In this document: positions 7,806 through 17,244 of the stretch, in pieces
How positions within the stretch are numbered: position 1 is the stretch's first letter
How the letters are laid out: each line of letters starts with the position of its first letter
Origin: Micromonospora sp. WMMD961
GTDB lineage: Bacteria > Actinomycetota > Actinomycetes > Mycobacteriales > Micromonosporaceae
Length of the DNA stretch: 64,000 nt
Direction of reading: 5' to 3'
NCBI RefSeq assembly: GCF_029626145.1
Contig: NZ_JARUBJ010000002.1
Location: forward strand, 2,014,501-2,078,500
The notes under the pieces: model-generated
The model's database searches: none
Seen by the model: only the letters and a program-made list of their open reading frames with translations
What the model was told of the DNA's origin: nothing
Position numbers and translations under genes: made by a program

Positions 7806-9607
7806 TGACCACCGGGACGACGTCCCCGACCACGGCCGCCCCGGCGGCGGCCCGCGCCCCCGGCCCGGACCGGCTCCGGGACCTGCTGGTGGTGGCCGGT
7901 TATCTGGCCCTGGCCGTCGTGCTGACCAGCGCGCAGTGGGGGCACCCGTGGCGGCTGTTCCACCAGGCGGGCGACCAGATCCTCTTCGAGTGGATGCTGG
8001 CCCACGCGGCGCACGCCGTCGTCGAGGGGGAGAACCCGCTCTACAGCAGCGGGTTGAACGCACCCGACGGGGTGAACCTGATGGCGAACACCTCGGTGCT
8101 CGGCCTGGGTGTCCCGTTGACCCCGGTGACCCTGCTCTTCGGCTCGCAGGTCGCGTTCTGCGTGGCGGTCGTCTGCTGCCTCGCCGGCACCGCCGCGGCC
8201 TGGTACGCGCTGCTGCGCGCCCGGCTGGTCACCACCCGGTCCGCGGCCGCTGTCGGTGGCCTGGTCTGCGGCTTCGCGCCGGGCATGATCGCCCAGGCTG
8301 GCGCGCATCTGCACATCGCCGCGCAGTTCCTGGTGCCCGCGATCCTCGCCCTGGTGTTCCGGCCCGCCCCGGACGCGGCGCACCGCCTCGTCGGAGTGTG
8401 GCGGCCCGGCGTCGTCCTCGGGCTGCTGCTCGTCTGGCAGGTCTTCATCGGCGAGGAACTGCTGGTCTTCCTGGCGCTCGCGGCCGGGGTGTTCGCGCTC
8501 GGCTACGCGCTCGCCGACCGGGCAGCCGCCCGGCGGCTCGCTCCGGCCCTGTTCGGCCGCCTGGCGGTGGCAGCCGGGGTGGCGGGCGTGCTGTTGGCGT
8601 ACCCGCTGTGGTTCCAGTTCTACGGCCCGCAGCACTACTCGGGGATGGCGTTCGCCGCGCACGCGTTCCAGTTGGACGCCGCGTCGTTCACCGCGTCGGC
8701 CCGGCAGACCGTCCTGGGTGACGACTGGTTGCCGGGGTTGCTCTCGCCGAACCCGACCGAGGAGAACTCGTTCTTCGGCCCGGGCTTGCTGGTGCTCGCC
8801 GTGGTGATCGTGGTCTGGCTGTGGCGGCGGCCGTTGGTCCGCGCCCTGGCCGGCTGCGGGCTGGTGTTCGCGCTGCTCTCCCTCGGCACCGAGCTGCGGG
8901 TCGACGGCACCGCCACCGGTATCCCTGGGCCGTACCGGCTGGTCGCCGGGCTGCCCCTGCTCGACCTCGCGGTGCCGGCCCGGTTCGCGCTGGTCTGCGT
9001 ACCGGTGCTGGGGGTGCTGGTGGCGCTCTCCCTGGACCGGGTGCGGGCGGCGCGCCGCAGGTCGGCCGCCCCCGGGGTGCCGGTGCGGTTGCTGTGGGCC
9101 GGCGCGGTGGCTGCCGCGTTGCTGCCGCTGGCGCCGACGCCGATCCGGGTGGTGCCGGTCATGCCGGTGCCGGGGTTCGTCGCGGACGGCGGGTGGCGGT
9201 CCCTGGTGCCGCCGGGCCGGACGGTGGTCGCCGTGCCGCCGGTCACCGGCGCGGCGCGGAGCCCGGTGATGCTCTGGTCTGCCCGTACCGGCCTGGCGTT
9301 CACCGCACCGGGCGGCTACTTCATCGGGCCGAGCGGACCGGACGACCCGGCGGCCCGCTGGGGCGCGCCGGACCGGCCCACCTCGGTGCTGCTGCGGCGG
9401 GTGGCCCAGACCGGTGCGGTGCCGGTGCTGACCGACGTCGACCGCCGCCGGGCCGTCGAGGACCTGCGGCACTGGCGGGCCGCCGTGGTGGTGCTCGGCC
9501 CGCTGACGAACGGCGACCCGGTCCGTCGGACCGTCGACGACCTGCTCGGGCCGGGCCGCCCGGTGGACGGCGGTTGGGTGTGGGACGTCCGGGACCGGGT
9601 CGGCTGA
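7805..9607 (+). CDS. Large GT-C-like polytopic membrane protein, paralog 2
   Basis: This 600-residue protein is a paralog of its neighbours at 5628 and 9608. It has the same plan without the long N-terminal tail: first helix, DQILFEWMLAHAAH, LNAPDGVNLMANTS, several membrane spans, then a soluble end (HWRAAVVVLGPL, VRRTVDDLLGPG, GWVWDVRD). The start codon overlaps the stop of paralog 1 by one base, which points to translational coupling. Its stop is immediately next to the stop of convergent paralog 3. A membrane glycosyltransferase role is inferred from topology and the conserved acidic loop; the substrate is unknown. Confidence 0.7.
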   Translation: MTTGTTSPTTAAPAAARAPGPDRLRDLLVVAGYLALAVVLTSAQWGHPWRLFHQAGDQILFEWMLAHAAHAVVEGENPLYSSGLNAPDGVNLMANTSVLGLGVPLTPVTLLFGSQVAFCVAVVCCLAGTAAAWYALLRARLVTTRSAAAVGGLVCGFAPGMIAQAGAHLHIAAQFLVPAILALVFRPAPDAAHRLVGVWRPGVVLGLLLVWQVFIGEELLVFLALAAGVFALGYALADRAAARRLAPALFGRLAVAAGVAGVLLAYPLWFQFYGPQHYSGMAFAAHAFQLDAASFTASARQTVLGDDWLPGLLSPNPTEENSFFGPGLLVLAVVIVVWLWRRPLVRALAGCGLVFALLSLGTELRVDGTATGIPGPYRLVAGLPLLDLAVPARFALVCVPVLGVLVALSLDRVRAARRRSAAPGVPVRLLWAGAVAAALLPLAPTPIRVVPVMPVPGFVADGGWRSLVPPGRTVVAVPPVTGAARSPVMLWSARTGLAFTAPGGYFIGPSGPDDPAARWGAPDRPTSVLLRRVAQTGAVPVLTDVDRRRAVEDLRHWRAAVVVLGPLTNGDPVRRTVDDLLGPGRPVDGGWVWDVRDRVG

Positions 9608-11500
9608 TCAGCCCACGAGAGCGCGGACGTCCCAGATCCAGACGTCGTCGACCCGCTGCGGCGGCCCGATCAGGCCGGTGACCAGCTCGCGCAGCACCGC
9701 CTCGCGCGGGTGCGCACCGAGCACCACCACCGACGCCCGCCAGAACCGCAGGTCCTCGACGGCTTGGCGGCGGTTCTCGTCGGTGAGCGCCGGGACGGCG
9801 TCCTTGTCCATCGTGGAGTAGATGAGGGTGCTGGTGGGCCGGTTCGGCGCGCCGAAGACGCCTTCGCCGACCTCGTTCGGGCCGATGAAGTAGCCGCCCG
9901 GGATGGGGAACTCCTGCCCGGTCAGCGCGCTCCAGCGCAACGTCGGCAGGCCGTGCACGTTGCTCGGGATCGGCACCGGCACCAGGGTCCGGCCCGCCGG
10001 CACGTACGGTCGCCAGCCGCCCGCGGTGATGAAGTGCGGTGGTGGGTCGATCTGCTGGGCGGGCAGCGGCCGGGGGAAGAGCGGCAGGACGGCGAGGGCG
10101 ACCGCCGCGTACCCCACCGGGCGCAGCCACCGACGGCGCGTCGCGACGGGCGCGGGCTCGTCGGCGACCGCCGGGGCCGCGTCGCCCGTGCGTTGCGCCG
10201 GCACCCGGGGCCGGTCGACCACCGGGCGTCCCTGGCGGTGCGCGGCGTCCCAGGTCAGCGCGAGCAGTACGCCGACCGCGGCGGTCACCACCAGCGTCAA
10301 CCGGGTCGGCATCATCATCTCGACCAGCGGCAGGTCGTCCGGCACGTACGACCAGGGGCCGCGCACATCCGTCTCGACGCCGTTGAACCGCACCCGGGGC
10401 CCGATCGACGCCACGGTGAAGACGACGATCAGCACTGCGGCGATCCGGGCGGGAAGCGAGCGGCGCACGAGCAGCACCAGGGCGACCACCGAGAGCAGCA
10501 CCAGCGGCCAGCCGAACCAGGTGTTCTGCTCGGTCAGCCCGATCGTCTTCTCCACTGCAGGGTCACCGGCCCAGGTGTCGCGGGCGAAGGTGACGAAGGC
10601 GACCAGGTCCTCACCCCAGTTGTGGAAGACGCCGCCCTGCAGACCCCGGTAGGACTGCGGGCCGTTGAACTGGAACCAGATCGGATACGCCGCGAGCGCC
10701 AGGGCCAGCCCACCGGCGACGCCGAGCCCGGCCAGGAACGTGCCCGCGGCGGCCCGGGTGGCCGCCGGGCGCTGCACGGCGTACGCCAGCACGACGACCA
10801 GACAGGCCAGGGCGGTGAGCAGCAGCATCTCCTCGTTGATGAAGATCTGGTACGTCACCAGCGCACCGAGCACCAGCCCGTTGCGCCGCCACCGTCCCGG
10901 CTCGCCGAGGCGGAGCACCCGCACCACGATCAGCGGTAGCAGGAAGTTGGACACGAAGTTGGGTTGGCCGTTGGCGTGGTGGATGATTCCCGGCGCGAAG
11001 CCGAGGAACGCGCCGCCGACGAAGGCCGCCGCGCGGGAGCGCACCAGGTGGCGGGAGAGCATCCAGTAGCCGGTGCCGGCGGTGGCGGCCAGCGCCCCAC
11101 CCAGGTAGAGCGCGTACATCACCTGGGGGCCGAGCACCATGGTCAGCGGGGCCAGCGGCAGGGTCACCCCGAGCAGCGAGGTGTTGGCGATCATGTTCAC
11201 CCCGTCCGGGGCGTTCTGCCGGGCCGTGAACAGCGGGTTCTCCAGGTGCCGCACCGAGTACGCGCCGTGCGCGAACAGCCATTCGAACCAGCTGTGGTCG
11301 GTCGGCAGGTGCGAGGAGACCCGGCCGTTGATGTCACCCCAGTAGTTGAGGCAGACGAAGACGCCCAGCAGCACATAGGCTCCGAGGGCCAACAGGTCGG
11401 CTCGGGCCGGGCGGCGTCGAGGCCGTCGAGTCGACTCGGCCTCGGCCGGGTCGGCGTCGGTCAGGGAATTCAGCGAAGGGTCTACCACCGGCACGGCCAC
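9608..11500 (-). CDS. Large GT-C-like polytopic membrane protein, paralog 3
   Basis: Third paralog of the cluster, about 630 residues from the GTG at 11500. The frame stays open to 11788, but the extra 96 codons look non-coding and would overlap the divergent PQQ gene; GTG at 11494 is also possible. Shared marks are DHSWFEWLFAHGAY, NAPDGVNMIANTS, and the C-terminal FWRASVVVLG and VWIWDVRAL. It is convergent with paralog 2, with no gap between the two stop codons. The Lys/Arg-rich segment before the first helix predicts a cytosolic N-terminus. Function is as uncertain as for its paralogs. Confidence 0.68.
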   Translation of the reverse strand: MAVPVVDPSLNSLTDADPAEAESTRRPRRRPARADLLALGAYVLLGVFVCLNYWGDINGRVSSHLPTDHSWFEWLFAHGAYSVRHLENPLFTARQNAPDGVNMIANTSLLGVTLPLAPLTMVLGPQVMYALYLGGALAATAGTGYWMLSRHLVRSRAAAFVGGAFLGFAPGIIHHANGQPNFVSNFLLPLIVVRVLRLGEPGRWRRNGLVLGALVTYQIFINEEMLLLTALACLVVVLAYAVQRPAATRAAAGTFLAGLGVAGGLALALAAYPIWFQFNGPQSYRGLQGGVFHNWGEDLVAFVTFARDTWAGDPAVEKTIGLTEQNTWFGWPLVLLSVVALVLLVRRSLPARIAAVLIVVFTVASIGPRVRFNGVETDVRGPWSYVPDDLPLVEMMMPTRLTLVVTAAVGVLLALTWDAAHRQGRPVVDRPRVPAQRTGDAAPAVADEPAPVATRRRWLRPVGYAAVALAVLPLFPRPLPAQQIDPPPHFITAGGWRPYVPAGRTLVPVPIPSNVHGLPTLRWSALTGQEFPIPGGYFIGPNEVGEGVFGAPNRPTSTLIYSTMDKDAVPALTDENRRQAVEDLRFWRASVVVLGAHPREAVLRELVTGLIGPPQRVDDVWIWDVRALVG

Positions 11501-11600
11501 GACGGGCCATCGTACAGGCGTGGTTCCGTCGCTTTTGCCGGCCCGGTGCACACACGGCCGGTTTGCCGGACGGTGACCAGCGGTGACGGAAGGACGATCG

Positions 11601-12877
11601 TTGTCGATCATCGAGCTGGGCGAGGTGCGGGACGAGCCCGCGTCGACGCCGGTGGCTCGCCGGCCGCGTGCCGCCGGCCGACCGCTGCGCAGCGCGGCGG
11701 TGTTGGTCCTCGCCCTGGCGGTGCTGAGCGCTGCGACACCGCAGCCGCAGCGGGCGGTGAGCGTGGTGCCGGCGTCGCGGACGTCCACTGCCTACCTCGG
11801 CGGGGACAGCGTCTTCGTGGTCGACCCGCCGGCACCCGAGGGGGACCGGTACCTGACCGCGTACGCCCAGCCGTCGCCGGCCGGCACCGAGGTGCGCCGA
11901 CGGTGGCAGGCCCCGCTGGCCCGCCTCGGTGACTACCTCGACGTCCGGGTCGAGCGGGGACTGGTGTTGGCGATGGCGGTCAACGCGCCGAACCGGGTGT
12001 TCCAGACCACCGCCTTCGACACCGGCTCCGGCCAGCAACGTTGGCAGCTCCCCGGGGCGCCCCAACCGATCGCCGACGGCGGCCTGCTGCTGGCCGATGT
12101 CGGAGAGGACGGGTCGGGCGCGCTGAACCGGGTCGAGCCCGATACCGGCCAGGTGCTCTGGTCGGTGTCGATCCCCGCCGCCGCCAACCTCTCCCACCAT
12201 CTCCGGGAAGGCCGGGCCGACCGGTTCGTGCTGCTCCTGGCGACCGGCGAGGTGCAGGTGCACGACGCCGTCACAGGCCGCCTGCTGCGCAGCGTCGACA
12301 CGCTGCCCGCCGACCGGGCGGCGTACCAGCGGGTGCAGGTCGTCGACGACCTGCTGCTGGTCGTCCCACCAGGCAGCACCCGGCTGGTGGGCTACGGGCT
12401 GACCGACCTGGATCCACTGTGGACGGCCGAGGTGCCGTTGGTCGCCTACGTGGTCAGCTGCGCCGGTCTGCTCTGCGCGGTGCCGCAGACCGGTGGCCTC
12501 CAGGTGCTCGATCCGGCCACCGGCCTGCTGCGGTGGTCGGACTCCGGCCAGGTCAACCTGGCGGATGTCCGGCATGGTCAGTTGCTGATGGCCAGGCCCG
12601 GCCGGGGGTACGAGGTGTGGGATGCGGCGACCGGTCAGGTGCGCACCGGGTTGGGTGAGTGGGCTCTGATGCAGGTGCGCGGGCCGGGCACCCCCTGGTC
12701 GGGGTGCGGTCGGGTGACGACGGCCGGATGGTCGTCGCCGAGCTGGATCTCGTCGCCCGCCGGCCACGGATCGTCGACGTGTTGCCGGCCGTCGCCGGCA
12801 GCTGCCAGGCGTCCCTGCCGATGCTGCTCTGTCAGCGTCTCGACGGCACCACCGCGCTGTGGCGGTTGACCCGGTGA
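11601..12877 (+). CDS. PQQ-like beta-propeller membrane-anchored protein A, apparently frameshifted
   Basis: The product has a short cytosolic tail, one membrane helix (about residues 28-45) and an extracytoplasmic series of PQQ-propeller blades (W-x-x-P/G strands, DPATGLLRW). TTG at 11601 is preferred over GTG at 11583: GGAAGG lies just before it, and it aligns MSIIELGEV with MSDSVIDLGV of the downstream paralog. The reading frame that encodes the body ends at 12869 with low-complexity residues. The C-terminus homologous to the paralog (GHPLVGVR, IVDVLPAVAGSCQ, TALWRLTR) lies in the minus-one frame and ends at 12877. The shift falls near 12678-12690 in a G/C-rich run. It is either a real lesion or a sequencing indel. 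Confidence 0.68.
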
Positions 12878-14160
12878 GCGACTCGGTGATCGACCTCGGT
12901 GTGCTGCGGCACGGCCCGGACCCGGACCCGTTGCCCCGCCCACCCCGCGCGAACGGTCGGCAGTTGCGTGCCGCGCTGGTCGTGCTGCTCGCGCTGCTCA
13001 CCCTCGCCGCCGCCGGCACGCCGCCGCCCCCGCGGGTCGTGGTGACGCTGCCGGTGCGGTCCGGGGCCGACGTGCTCGTCGACGGCGACCTCGCCGTGGT
13101 CATCGAGCCGACCAGCACGTCCAACCTGCAACAGCGACGACTGGTGGCGTTTCGGCTGCCCGGCGGCGAGCCGGTCTGGCAGCTGCCGCTGCCGGCGGAG
13201 GCCCGGTACTGGGGAGTCTTCCCGCTGGGCGAGCTGCTGATCCTCACCGGGTACGAGATCGGCCCGCAGGGCCGGGACACCACGACCATCGCCGTGGACC
13301 GGGCGACCGGCGCGTACCGGTGGCAGCAACCGGCGAGCGCCGACAAACTGGTCGACGGCAACCTGCTGCTGCGCTCCGGCGGCGAGAGCGAGCCGAGCGT
13401 CCTGCGGGTGGTCGACCCCTGCTGCGGCACCGTGCGCTGGCAGTTGCCCGCCACCACCGCCGGAATCAGCCCGCGCGAGACTGAGCGCGGGGTGGACCGG
13501 CTGATCCTCAGCCCGCCGGACGGGCCGATCGAGGTACGCGACGCGACCACCGGAGCGGTGCTGGCCCGCGCCGACCTACGACCGGCCGACGGTGGGCGAT
13601 TCGGCCTCGAGGTGATGGACGACCTCCTGCTGGTCGTCGACCGAGGCTCGGGCACTGTCACCGCGTACGGCCTGGACCAGCTCGACCGGCGCTGGATCCG
13701 CCCGAACGTGAACATCGACTTCGCGCTGGACTGCGGCCTCGTCCTGTGTCTGCGCACCGGTTCCAACGCGCTGCAGGCGCTCGACCCGGCCACCGGCGAG
13801 GTGCGCTGGCGCAGCAGTCGCTGGGGGTGGGCGTGGGCGACCGGGGATCGGCTGCTGGCCAACGTGCTGGGCGGCGGGGACTCGCCGGACCAATTCGTCG
13901 TGCTGGACGCGCTCACCGGCCAGGAGGTGGCCGACCTGGGCCGGTGGGACCTGTACCAGCTGCGTCAAGGCGGCCGGCTACTCGGCACCCGCAAGCATCC
14001 CGACGGCGGGGTGCTCGTCGGCGAGGTCGACGTCGCGGCCGGCAAGGTACGCGTCCTCGACGTGCTGCGCGACGCCTCCGGAGAGTGTCAGGTAATCAAC
14101 TACCGCCTGCTGTGCGTGGGCCCCGACGGCACGTACCGGCTGTGGCAGCTGCCCGACTGA
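12874..14160 (+). CDS. PQQ-like beta-propeller membrane-anchored protein B
   Basis: A 428-residue intact paralog of the preceding gene. It has an N-terminal tail, one membrane helix (ALVVLLALLTLAAAG) and repeated propeller blades with motifs such as DRATGAYRWQ, DPCCGTVRWQL and DPATGEVRWR, ending RLWQLPD. Such domains resemble BamB/PQQ dehydrogenase folds but without visible PQQ-binding or catalytic residues, so a scaffolding or sensing role outside the membrane is a guess. GTG at 12874 overlaps the TGA of the restored upstream frame by 4 bp, which itself supports the frameshift interpretation. It is convergent with the C39 peptidase. Confidence 0.75.
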   Translation: MSDSVIDLGVLRHGPDPDPLPRPPRANGRQLRAALVVLLALLTLAAAGTPPPPRVVVTLPVRSGADVLVDGDLAVVIEPTSTSNLQQRRLVAFRLPGGEPVWQLPLPAEARYWGVFPLGELLILTGYEIGPQGRDTTTIAVDRATGAYRWQQPASADKLVDGNLLLRSGGESEPSVLRVVDPCCGTVRWQLPATTAGISPRETERGVDRLILSPPDGPIEVRDATTGAVLARADLRPADGGRFGLEVMDDLLLVVDRGSGTVTAYGLDQLDRRWIRPNVNIDFALDCGLVLCLRTGSNALQALDPATGEVRWRSSRWGWAWATGDRLLANVLGGGDSPDQFVVLDALTGQEVADLGRWDLYQLRQGGRLLGTRKHPDGGVLVGEVDVAAGKVRVLDVLRDASGECQVINYRLLCVGPDGTYRLWQLPD

Positions 14161-15273
14161 CTACCAGTTCGCCTGCGCCGGCGGCGGGGGCAGCGGCACC
14201 GACGGGGGCCGCAGCACGTACGCGACGCCGCCGCTGCCGCGCTGCCAGACCGCCTCGAACCGCTGCCGGGGCACGGTACGGCGGACCGCGTCGTCGTCCG
14301 GGGCGTACGGGTCGTTGAGGACCGGGTCACCGTCGACGGTGAAGCCGACCAGCACCATGAGGTGCCCCCTGGTGTCGTAGGCGAGCCCGGGCACCTCGTC
14401 GGCGCGGAACGCGGCGGACACGATCAGCGGGATGCCGGCCGCGACGAACGCCTCCGCCTCGGCCAGCGACCGGAGCCGGGTGACGAACGCGTCCACCCCG
14501 AACCGACCGGCGTACGCGGTGTTGAACGGCCAGTTGCCGGCCCCGGCGTACGCGTGGTCGTAGCAGTGCCGGGCGGCGTGCACCACCGCCGGGCGCGGGC
14601 CGGGCGGCTCCACCCAGGCGTACTGCTCCTCCGTCGGCCCGACACCCCAGTAGGCGAGCACCATCGAGGTGCAGGTGGGGCTGCACCAGGAGTCGCCGCC
14701 CCCGCCCCACTGCGGGTACTGGCCGGCGTGCAGCCGCTGCGAGTAGCGGGGGACGTCCAGCACCCGCCCGTGGGCAGCGGAGGAGGCGGGCGCCGGCGCA
14801 TCGGTCGGACCGGTCAGCGCGGGGCCGGTGGCGACCGCGCCGATGCTGCGCAGCACCGGGCCGCGTGGGCTGCCGGCCGGTCGGCACAGGGTCACCCGCG
14901 CCTGCCAGCCGGTGACGGTGGCACCGGTCACGATCAGGGTGTCGGTGTCGACAGCGGCGTCGCCGTCGCGCTGCCCGGGGATCGAGGCGCGTCGTACCGT
15001 CTGATCGTCGGCTGCCCACCGGCCCAGCCGGTACCAGCCGGTGGCGGGCGCGTCGTCGTGCCAGCCGCGCAGCTCGACCTCGATCCAGCACCCCGGCGGG
15101 GTGTCGGCGGTCCAGGATGGCACCACCTCGGCGACCCGGAAGCCGACCGGCACCGGCGGCGACGTCCAGGTGTGCCGCCCGTCGTCGCCGAGGACACCGG
15201 CACCGGCGTCGGCCGGCCCGTGGAAACCCCGGTAGGCGATGTCCCGCCGGGTGGGTGGTGCCGCGATGGTCAT
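14161..15273 (-). CDS. C39-family (papain-like) peptidase-domain protein
   Basis: A 370-residue protein with an N-terminal beta-rich region (about 1-160) and a C-terminal C39_2-type domain. The domain has the catalytic-Cys segment DSWCSPTCTSMVLAYWG (Cys197), GHLMVLVGF with the catalytic His, and NDPYAP. The family includes bacteriocin-leader and peptidoglycan-associated cysteine peptidases; the substrate here is unknown. No signal peptide is evident. The ATG at 15273 is chosen because upstream codons in the frame are non-coding in style. The gene is convergent with PQQ protein B and divergent from the response regulator. Confidence 0.8.
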   Translation of the reverse strand: MTIAAPPTRRDIAYRGFHGPADAGAGVLGDDGRHTWTSPPVPVGFRVAEVVPSWTADTPPGCWIEVELRGWHDDAPATGWYRLGRWAADDQTVRRASIPGQRDGDAAVDTDTLIVTGATVTGWQARVTLCRPAGSPRGPVLRSIGAVATGPALTGPTDAPAPASSAAHGRVLDVPRYSQRLHAGQYPQWGGGGDSWCSPTCTSMVLAYWGVGPTEEQYAWVEPPGPRPAVVHAARHCYDHAYAGAGNWPFNTAYAGRFGVDAFVTRLRSLAEAEAFVAAGIPLIVSAAFRADEVPGLAYDTRGHLMVLVGFTVDGDPVLNDPYAPDDDAVRRTVPRQRFEAVWQRGSGGVAYVLRPPSVPLPPPPAQANW

Positions 15274-15415
15274 GCCAGGTCCGTCCGTCGCTCGGTGCCG
15301 CCGGACAGCATCGCGTACGCCGACCTGGCCCGCAACGCCGACCGGCGCGGGCGGCGAGGGACGATGGTTGCCGACCGGCACTAGGTTGTCGGTGGTCAGC
15401 AGCGAGGAGGCCGGG

Positions 15416-16084
15416 ATGCGGGTACTGGTGGTGGAGGACGAGCGCAACCTCGCCGACGCGATCGCGCGCGGGTTGCGCAAGCGGGGGATGGCGGTCGACG
15501 TGGCGTACGACGGGGACGCCGGCCACGAGGCGGCGTTCGTCACCCGGTACGACGTGGTGGTGCTCGACCGTGACCTGCCGGGCGTGCACGGTGACCAGAT
15601 CTGCGCCGACCTGGCCGCCTCCGGCGCGCTGACCCGGGTGCTGATGCTCACCGCGAGCGGCACCGTGGCCGACCGGGTGGAGGGGTTGCAGCTCGGCGCG
15701 GACGACTACCTGCCCAAACCGTTCGCCTTCGACGAACTGGTCGCGCGGGTGCAGGCGCTGGGCCGGCGGGCGACTCCGGCCGCGCCGCCGGTGCTCGAAC
15801 TGGCCGACCTGGTGCTCGACCCGGCCCGTCGGGTGGCCACCCGCGCCGGCGTGCCGGTCGACCTCACCAACAAGGAGTTCGGGGTGCTCAGCGAGCTGCT
15901 CAAGGCTCGTGGCGCGGTGGTCTCCAGCGAGGAGCTGCTGGAACGGGTCTGGGACGCGAACACCGACCCGTTCACCACTATCGTCCGGGTCACCGTGATG
16001 ACGCTGCGCAAGAAGCTCGGCGACCCGCCGCTGATCGAGACGGTGGTCGGCGCGGGTTACCGCACCGCCGAGCTGAGCGCATGA
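15416..16084 (+). CDS. OmpR/PhoB-type response regulator
   Basis: A 222-residue regulator. The receiver domain (about 1-115) has acidic pocket ED (8-9), phospho-acceptor Asp51 (VVVLDRDLPG), switch Thr (MLTAS) and Lys (PKPF). The C-terminal winged-helix domain (about 128-220) ends in the usual GxGYR (VVGAGYRTAEL). The ATG is preceded by GAGGAGG. Its stop overlaps the kinase start in ATGA, so it is co-translated with its cognate sensor. It resembles the CutR/TcrA class of actinobacterial regulators; targets are unknown. Confidence 0.93.
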   Translation: MRVLVVEDERNLADAIARGLRKRGMAVDVAYDGDAGHEAAFVTRYDVVVLDRDLPGVHGDQICADLAASGALTRVLMLTASGTVADRVEGLQLGADDYLPKPFAFDELVARVQALGRRATPAAPPVLELADLVLDPARRVATRAGVPVDLTNKEFGVLSELLKARGAVVSSEELLERVWDANTDPFTTIVRVTVMTLRKKLGDPPLIETVVGAGYRTAELSA

Positions 16085-17244
16085 GCCGCCGGTTGCGGCC
16101 CACCCTGCGGCTGCGGCTGACACTGCTCAACGGGGTGCTGCTGATCGGCGCGGGGGCGACCCTGGTGCTGCTGGCATGGCTGCTGGTCCGGGACGCGCTG
16201 CGCCCCACCGACGAGCTGCTGCCCGGCACTGTCGTGTTGCTGGCCGACGGCGAGTCGATGGACGCCGCCCAGTGGCAACGGCAACTCGTCGACGCCGCCT
16301 CCGGGGAGCTGCTGGCCAAGGGCCTGGTGGCGCTGCTGGCGATCAGCGTGGTCGGGGTGGCCGGCGCGTACGCGGTGGCCGGTCGGGCGCTGCGCCCGCT
16401 GCACCAGGTCACCGCGACCGCCCAGCGGCTCGGTGAGGCCACCCTGGACCAGCGGATCGGCTACTCGGGCGCGGACGACGAGGTGGCCGAGCTGGCCAAG
16501 ACGTTCGACGCCATGTTGGACCGGATCGCGTCCGCCTTCGAGGCGCAGAAGCGTTTCGTGGCCAACGCCTCGCACGAGCTGCGTACCCCGCTCGCCGTGA
16601 TGCGCACCGAGATCGACGTGACGCTCAGCGACGACGATGCGGACGCCGCCGAATACCGTCGGATGGCGACAGTGGTCCGCGACGCATCGGAACGGGCCAA
16701 CGGCCTGGTCGACGCGCTGCTGGTGCTGGCCCGCAGCGAGGCGCAGGCCGGGCGGCAACTCGGTCGGCGGACCGAGTGTGACCTCGCCGCCGGCACCGCC
16801 AACGCGTTGTCGGCGATGCGCCGCGAGGTGGAACGGATCGGCCTGCGGGTGCAGACGTCACTGGAGTCCGCGCCGGTCGTCGGTGATCCGGGGTTGCTCG
16901 ACCGGCTGGCCGGCAACCTGATCGAGAACGCGGTCCGCTACAACCACCTGCACGGCCGGCTCTGGGTGCGTACCGGCACCGACGGCGTCCGGTCCTGGTT
17001 GGTGGTGGGCAACACCGGGTTCGAGGTGGACCAGGCCGACGTACCGGGGCTGTTCGAACCGTTCCGGCGCGGCGGCCGGGAACGCACCGGGGCGCGCGGT
17101 TCCGGCCTGGGGCTGTCCATCGTCCGGGCGGTCTGCACGGCGCACGGCGGGACGGTACGGGTGATCGCGCAGCCCGGCGGTGGCCTGGAGGTGACGGTGA
17201 CCCTGCCGTCGGCGGACGCCCCGGTGGTGCCCGCCGCCGGCTGA
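16081..17244 (+). CDS. Sensor histidine kinase
   Basis: The 387-residue partner of the response regulator. It has two membrane helices (about 15-36 and 81-100) enclosing a short extracytoplasmic loop of some 45 residues, then a HAMP domain and a DHp domain with His165 (NASHELRTPLA). The HATPase domain has N-box NLIENAVRYN and G-boxes GLGLSIVRAV. The short sensor loop suggests it senses a membrane-associated or small ligand. Start and preceding stop overlap by 4 bp. Confidence 0.92.
   Translation: MSRRLRPTLRLRLTLLNGVLLIGAGATLVLLAWLLVRDALRPTDELLPGTVVLLADGESMDAAQWQRQLVDAASGELLAKGLVALLAISVVGVAGAYAVAGRALRPLHQVTATAQRLGEATLDQRIGYSGADDEVAELAKTFDAMLDRIASAFEAQKRFVANASHELRTPLAVMRTEIDVTLSDDDADAAEYRRMATVVRDASERANGLVDALLVLARSEAQAGRQLGRRTECDLAAGTANALSAMRREVERIGLRVQTSLESAPVVGDPGLLDRLAGNLIENAVRYNHLHGRLWVRTGTDGVRSWLVVGNTGFEVDQADVPGLFEPFRRGGRERTGARGSGLGLSIVRAVCTAHGGTVRVIAQPGGGLEVTVTLPSADAPVVPAAG

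Noticed and set aside
11501..11788. N-terminal extension of GT-C paralog 3 up to 11788
   Set aside because: Would overlap the divergent PQQ gene, is Arg/Ala/Thr-rich without homology to the paralogs, and lacks a start signal better than GTG 11500.
11334..13916. 860-codon minus-strand frame across the PQQ genes
   Set aside because: Ser/Arg/Pro low-complexity translation, antisense to two recognisable propeller genes.
14161..15273. Bacteriocin-processing peptidase of a RiPP cluster
   Set aside because: Although C39-like, there is no ABC transporter fusion, precursor peptide or modification enzyme nearby.
14327..16123. 598-codon minus-strand frame across the response regulator and C39 gene
   Set aside because: Shadow frame; it overlaps two clear genes and has no family features.
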